A stretch of DNA of 22,288 bases, from NCBI GenBank assembly GCA_019648995.1, contig BLXT01005797.1, positions 11,209 to 33,496 of the forward strand, in the 5' to 3' direction. The notes under the pieces were generated by a model. The model had not been told where the DNA came from and searched no databases. It saw only the letters and a list, made by a program, of their open reading frames with translations. Shown here one piece after another: positions 17,913 through 22,288 of this stretch (position 1 is the first letter of the stretch; each line of letters starts with the position of its first letter). The translations under genes and the position numbers were made by a program. The stretch comes from Plakobranchus ocellatus. Lineage: Eukaryota > Mollusca > Gastropoda > Plakobranchidae.

Positions 17913-18230
17913 AGTCTTCTCCCAAGTTGGGGAGTACTTCGTGAAGCTTGTTTGCCACCTCAGCATCCCAATTTTTCTACCAAATGGTGTGGATGTACGC
18001 ATTTACTGTAGGTTTAAGATCGGACCAACAAAACGAGTATTTTTTTGAAGGATGATGCTCTGTTTAGAGCCACCTTTGCAAGTTTGTCCATATTCTTATT
18101 TCCCCATAAGCCTACATGAGCAGGAATCCAGACATAAAAGGTGGGAATAAAGGGTGGAAATTTTCTGATACAACGAGGAAATTGTACGTGTACAGGCGTC
18201 TGATACTTTCAGCTTTGAATAGCCAAAAAG
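17913..18230 (-). mobile_element. Inverted LINE RNase H fragment inside piggyBac relic
   Basis: On the minus strand this is homologous to plus-strand 16770-17060 of the I/Jockey-group LINE. Shared features in order: CTATYCAAAG, TATCAGRCGCCTGTAC, TTTATGTCTGGATTCCTGCT (VWIPAH), the NMDKLAK aspartate segment, LNRA, GGTCCGATCTWAAACCTA, and AACTTGGGMGAAGAC. Identity is high enough to see by eye (roughly three quarters or more) but the two are clearly different copies. It contains only an internal piece of the element: no 3' UTR, no poly-A or tail repeat. That is unlike ordinary target-primed insertion, which keeps the 3' end. It begins and ends directly in piggyBac coding sequence. Confidence 0.85.
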
Positions 18231-18550
18231 AGAGAACGCTGTGGTTTGTGCCACTGGGAAGGCTAACCAGAAGGGCATAGTGAAGTGCAACAAGTGCTGT
18301 AACTTGTTGTGCAAGGACCATTGATGCCAAATCTGTTGTGCTGAACTAGAACTGTAATGCTTAAACTATGATGACTTAAGTATAGATATTTTTTATGTCA
18401 TACCTGTTTTATCTTTTTTTTTCATATTTATGACGCCATTTGTGCTTAAGTCAATATGATATAATTATGATTTTATTTGATCTCCTAATACAAAAATAAG
18501 ATAGAAATAGACACGAAGTAGGCTACATTGTATATGTAATCGAAGCATGT

Positions 18551-18560
18551 CTAGGGTTAA
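18551..18560 (+). other. Candidate piggyBac right terminus at TTAA
   Basis: CTAGGG followed by TTAA lies about 200 bp after the cysteine-rich C-terminus. Canonical piggyBac ends read TTAA-CCCTAG inward from the left, i.e. CTAGGG-TTAA at the right. The matching left end was not found near 17190-17323, so excision footprints or target duplication cannot be confirmed. Confidence 0.5.
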
Positions 18561-18751
18561 ACAATACAGAGAATATATAACAACGATTCGCCCTTTAGGC
18601 TTTATCTGGTAATAAGTGTACTTTACCCATTAATGGATTATTTCATATCTAATAATAACGATCTTTCAAACAATAAGCCCATATTTTATGTCATGATTCT
18701 TTACTGAGGAGTATCAATTGTATCTTATTTGTGATCACATTTTTTTATTTT

Positions 18752-18954
18752 TAGTAGTAGTGGTAGTGGCAGTAGTAGTAGTAGTAGCAGCAGCAGCAGC
18801 AGCAGCAGCAGCCGCAGCAGTAGCAATAGTTGTAGAAGTAGAAATAGTAGTAATAGTAGCAGCAGCAGCAGCAGTAGTAGCAGTACATTTAGTAGTAGTA
18901 GTAGTAGTAGTAGTAGCAGCAGCAGCAGCAGCAGCAGCAGCAATAGTTGTAGAA

Positions 18955-19030
<76 letters not shown>

Positions 19031-19095
19031 CAGCAGTAGCAGTACATTTAGTAGTAGTAGTAGTAGTAGCAGCAGCAGCAGTGGTAGTAGTAATA
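18752..19095 (+). repeat. GTA/GCA compound microsatellite with higher-order modules
   Basis: About 344 bp of near-perfect 3-nt periodicity mixing GTA and GCA units. Landmarks occur twice: CAATAGTTGTAGAAGTAGAA at 18824 and 18941, and CAGTACATTTAGTAGTAGTA at 18881 and 19040. This shows duplication of a larger module followed by expansion of a pure GTA run (roughly 18960-19030, about 24 units) in the second one. Long valine/alanine or leucine open frames on both strands are by-products of the repeat. Confidence 0.95.
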
Positions 19096-20953
19096 AAATA
19101 CAATGATCTGAGGCAATTATATGAAACAACCCCCTTCACACCTTCACAAGCCGCTAGCAATATGATAACTTCACAATGAAGTTTTCTTTACGGGTTTCCT
19201 CTTTACCAAACACAAATGTCTGAACACATTGCATCCGGGCAGGATTTATAGAAACATTTACTTCTAGGTGGATGAGGAGAGAAGGGGAGGGGGAGGGGAG
19301 GAGACCATTGCACAGAGCTATAGCTTCAAAGTTCAAAATTTTTTTAAGAAGTCAAGAACACAATATGCTGATCGCTATATTAAAGTAAGCTTCCCGGTGC
19401 GTAGACAACCCGGTGCCCTCTTTTCCCTCTACAAAATTACGCTTTAATACGATGAATAATTTGCAGATTAGATAAAGATAGCTAATGTCGTTAATTTTAG
19501 AAATGCTGTAGCTCTTTACTTTGTGTAATAACATATGCCCACTATTTCCATAAAATTCTATCACCAAAACATTGAAAAATGATAAGAATGGAGAAGAGAA
19601 TGGTTTCTATACTATGTGATAAATGTATACAGTCTGTCTTATGAACAAAGCATTTTTTTTCCCATTTATTTTACAGCGCCTTTTTGTATTTCAAAATATG
19701 CCTTTAAGAGATAATTAAAGTTAACCAGACAAGGTCCATTATAGATGATATCTATTTCAAGCTTGACAAACACTATCATCGTAAAAAAGACTTCTGTTGA
19801 GAATGCCACTAAAAAAAAAAAAAAAAGAGAAAAGGCATGAAAAGCAAAAGCATGAAAGAAAGCAGCTCAGTTAATAGCGCTATCAGACCATGCTCCCCTT
19901 CCACTCTCCCTTTTGTTTTTGTTCTTCTCTTCCTCCCGCCGACAAAAGAAAAGAGGAAGTAACCAGGTGGCGGCGCCAGTAAACAGGATCTTAACCTTTT
20001 CCTGAAGTGCTCCAGGGAACTCAAAAGAAAAGACTTTATGGAAACCTCGCATACGCTTTAATCTAAAGGAGCTGGATCTAGTAGAATAAATCACATAGCT
20101 AAAAAGAGCTCATAAAAGAAGAAGGGAAGAAAAAAGAAACTTCAAAATTGAAAGGGACGAGGCACTGGAGAGGAAAAATCACAATGAGATAAGGAGAACG
20201 GAATGCGTTATATGGAGATACTAGCCACAGAGCATGAGCCAGAGAAACCGTATAATCTTGATAGACACAATTGAAGTATCAGGATGTAAAGATAGTGATG
20301 AAAGAAAACCTATACAAAAGTAAGAGGCGCACGGATATGTGATAAAGGATAGAGTATAGTAAAATATATAAGTTAAAACGAACACGATGAGTGTCGTACA
20401 AGTTAGAAAAAAATAAAGACCTGGTAATAAACACTTCCGATTAATTCGATACAGTCTACGATAAAGATCTTGGCAAAGTCCTGCGCAGGTCTCACCAAAT
20501 CCAAACGCGTACATTTTCCTCAGACTCAAAACCTGCCTGAAATGCAAACGCGTACGTTGCATTTTATACAGAGAGGATCAAGAAAGAAACCAAGGTAAAC
20601 AGGACAAGTTTCAAAGCAACAGTCATTGGCTGAATGAAGATCCTGTATTGGAACACTTATATTTCTTTCTGGTCTTTAATTTACTCTCAATATTTTCTCA
20701 AATGACGATGAGACCTTTAAAATGGAAATTTAAAAGTAACTTTTTCTCTTCGAATACTTACTAGAACAGCTTGATAATTTAAAGTATGCAATCCCTTAAT
20801 AAAAAAAAAATGATCCAGTGGGAAAAAAAATAAAGACATATGGTGCTATTGTGTAAATCGCATGGTCAAAGCATGCCGGTTTTTTCTCAATATAAAAAAA
20901 AAAAAATTTAAATTAAATGCAATGCAGCGAAAGAAGGATGGATTAATCAATAA
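19096..20953. other. No supported gene; G-rich tract present
   Basis: About 1.9 kb of AT-rich DNA. A purine tract at 19274-19304 contains GGGGAGGGGGAGGGGAGG, which could form a G-quadruplex or triplex. CAAACGCGTAC occurs twice, 42 nt apart (about 20503 and 20545). A minus-strand 113-codon frame (20562-20221) is hydrophobic in its second half but has no recognisable domain. No TE protein motif was found. Confidence 0.5.
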
Positions 20954-22009
20954 CGTCAGGAAACAGAGCAACAGCTAAATATAGACAGCAAATTCATGCA
21001 TGCTAAAATTAAGGATATTAATGGTAAGAAAATCAAATGCAGTAGCCCTGGCTGCATCAAATCAAAAGACGGAACAATGCTAATGGAACTGAAGGAAATG
21101 CTAAACAGATGGTCAGAATATGTTGAACTTGAAGATCTTTTTAAAGATGAGAGGTGCAAAAAACCCAAAACATAGAAGGTCCAACTATCCTTAAAGAAGA
21201 GGTAGAAGCAGCAATGAAGAAAATGAAAAAAGGAAAAGCCACAGGACCAGATAACACACCAGAAGAAAAATTTGGAATAGATGTGATCATAAAATTTCTT
21301 AATGCAGTACACGATAGTAGTACAATTCCAGAAGATCTTTGTAAATCTGTATTTATAGTTCTGCCTAAAACACCGGGAGCAACAGAATGTGAACTTCATA
21401 GAACAATCAGTTTAATGAGCCATTTTACAAAAATTGTATTACGTGTTTTGATGCATAGATTGCGCACAAGCCTAAGAATAGAAATATCTCCAAAACAATT
21501 GACTTCATGCCTGATAAAGGGACTAGAAACGCAATATTCACTTTGTCAATGCCTATGGAAAGGTGTATAGAAATGCAGAAAGATCTCCACCTCTGTTTCA
21601 TTGATTATTTTAGGCTTTTGACAAAGTAAAACATATAGATCTCTTTCGTATACTAGAAAAATTAGACATCGGTAGGAAAGATCTGAGAGTAATTAGTAAT
21701 CAAACTGCATCTGTAAGAATTGAAGGAGAACAAAGTGATTTCAAATCCATCAAAAGAGGTGTGAGGCAGGGATTTAAATTCTCCTGGTCTTTTTATTGTG
21801 AATTAATGTCAAAGAATCTTGACGATATTTCAGGCTTAAAAATAAATGGAGAGAATCTTAATAATCTCAAATATGCAGATGATAAAGTTTAAATAGCAGA
21901 ATCTGGAGAGGAAATCCAAACATTTCTAAATACAGTATTTTTACAGAGCGAAAGAATGAGCCTGATTTTGAATGTAAAGAAAACGGAATGTATGGTCATC
22001 TCAAAGTAA
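20954..22009 (+). pseudogene. RTE-like LINE reverse transcriptase relic
   Basis: This is the reverse-transcriptase part of a non-LTR retrotransposon ORF. In order: LNIDSKFMHAKIKDINGKKI and GCIKSKDGTMLMELKEML (20970-21100, the linker between endonuclease and RT); LKEEVEAAMKKMKKGKATGP (21190-21250); FGIDVIIKFLNAVHDSSTIP; CKSVFIVLPKTPGATECELH then RTISLMSHFTKIVLRVLMHR (21340-21460); a shift to DFMPDKGTRNAIF (21501); a shift to AFDKVKHIDLFRILEKL (about 21613, motif A); IKRGVRQGF; and NLKYADD with the catalytic box at 21872-21883. A stop follows YADDKV. The terminal ESERM/VKKTECMVISK-type segment ends at the TAA at 22007. A few residues around VISNQTASV look deleted. The frame is broken at about 21160, 21500, 21607 and 21887. 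The RTE-like placement is by motif wording; CR1/L2 relatives are possible. The endonuclease domain is absent upstream. Confidence 0.82.
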
Positions 22010-22233
22010 TCCTCAGATTCAAGGTATGCAGATACTGTCTCCCCTGTAATTTCACCAAAACCTTTCATATTACTATTAGGTGCGCTTTCTTTTCATTTAA
22101 GTCAAAGACGGAAGTGAATTATGATCCTGAGTTGTAATCGCGACCGGAATGTAATTTTGATAAACAATGAAGAGAAAAGTTTTAATTACTAGTTCTACGA
22201 ACAAGTGAGTGGAACCGTAACAACATGATCCAG

Positions 22234-22238
<5 letters not shown>
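22010..22238. other. No gene seen
   Basis: Short non-coding stretch after the LINE stop; it could include the LINE 3' UTR, which would then end in the (AG)n tract. Confidence 0.4.

Positions 22239-22288
<50 letters not shown>
22239..22288 (+). repeat. (AG)25 microsatellite at window edge
   Basis: Twenty-five perfect AG units run to the end of the window, so the true length is unknown. Its location 230 bp downstream of the LINE ORF makes a 3' tail or an independent microsatellite equally possible. Confidence 0.97.

Larger units (their letters stand above)
17323..18560 (+). pseudogene. piggyBac-family transposase relic, core replaced
   Basis: This is a relic of a piggyBac-type DNA transposase. 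N-terminal part: ATG at 17323, an acidic linker read in a shifted frame (DREEYDADNYSESEMADEDG), then, from about 17584, EPADGTIFRTGTYYGKDGTE, TFDLFVSQDTIKLFVKYTNE, and WKETDNVEIRGLIGILIFLG ending near 17905. This is the usual start of the DDE_Tnp_1_7 domain (W...T..EI..LIGILI..G). C-terminal part: at 18237-18355, NAVVCATGKANQKG then KCNKCCNLLCKDH, one TGA, then CQICC, matching the cysteine-rich C..C/C..C/LC..H module. Everything that should carry the three catalytic Asp residues is absent; positions 17913-18230 instead hold an inverted LINE fragment. A terminus-like CTAGGGTTAA lies at 18551-18560. The left end and its TTAA are not visible. Confidence 0.75.

Noticed and set aside
18718..19179. 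Long poly-Val/Ala, poly-Leu and poly-Thr open frames on both strands
   Set aside because: They arise purely from the 3-nt periodic GTA/GCA microsatellite and have no independent coding evidence.
19274..19304. G-rich tract as a functional G-quadruplex or promoter element
   Set aside because: It has three strong G runs plus a GG, which is borderline for a quadruplex, and no gene is adjacent for it to regulate; kept only as a note in the regional entry.
19960..19990. TACTGGCGCCGCC on the minus strand, recalling an LTR-element primer-binding site
   Set aside because: The match is short, and no paired LTRs, polypurine tract, gag or pol sequence are visible nearby.
20221..20562. Minus-strand 113-codon hydrophobic frame, possible membrane protein
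   Set aside because: AT-rich DNA read on the T-rich strand gives Phe/Leu/Tyr-rich frames; I see no domain, splice sites or homologous neighbour.
1..22288. CRISPR array, operon, phage or bacterial defence system
   Set aside because: No regularly spaced direct repeats with unique spacers, no clustered long ORFs, and the whole window has eukaryotic TE and SINE character.

Overview
This window reads as invertebrate nuclear DNA, most probably from a mollusc: AT-rich, with no operons or bacterial ribosome-binding sites, two tRNA-derived SINEs, microsatellites, a 27-bp minisatellite, and dense, old, nested transposable-element (TE) remains. I found no intact host gene, tRNA gene, rRNA gene or CRISPR array. 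The phylum is an inference from the style of the elements; no species call is justified.

Layout. From 1 to 2600 there is mostly unassigned AT-rich DNA, with one copy of a diverged dispersed repeat and one unassigned quasi-ORF. From 2.6 to 10.9 kb every recognisable coding remnant lies on the minus strand. Read in the coding direction they are: a decayed transposase-like gene (copy B, 10.85-9.23 kb, carrying an insertion); a weak MADF/BESS-like fragment (8.2-7.6 kb); a second gene of the same broad transposase-like family (copy A, 7.23-5.86 kb) ending near an almost perfect 61-bp palindrome; a decayed ORF of a multicopy uncharacterised family with an MSDR motif (5.29-3.69 kb), joined directly to a P-element/THAP9-type transposase fragment (3.69-3.33 kb); and unassigned ORF pieces (3.3-2.6 kb).

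From 11.5 to 15.5 kb the DNA is repeat-dominated: an 11-unit minisatellite that abuts the second copy of the repeat found inside copy B, a minus-strand SINE beside an assembly gap and a C tract, a diverged local duplication (13.8 and 14.4 kb), a GC-rich repeat core, and a plus-strand SINE. From 15.7 kb to the end the main coding remnants lie on the plus strand: an I/Jockey-group LINE with the four RNase H acidic residues kept but the reverse-transcriptase palm deleted; a piggyBac relic whose catalytic core is replaced by an inverted fragment of the same LINE family; a GTA/GCA higher-order microsatellite; an RTE-like LINE; and an (AG)n tract at the edge.

Nothing here forms a working pathway. 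The novelty lies in the composite structures: the piggyBac/LINE chimera with a preserved cysteine-rich end and a CTAGGG-TTAA terminus, the MSDR/P-element junction, and the minisatellite-linked repeat. Every protein assignment was made by recognising motifs by eye and needs a profile search.
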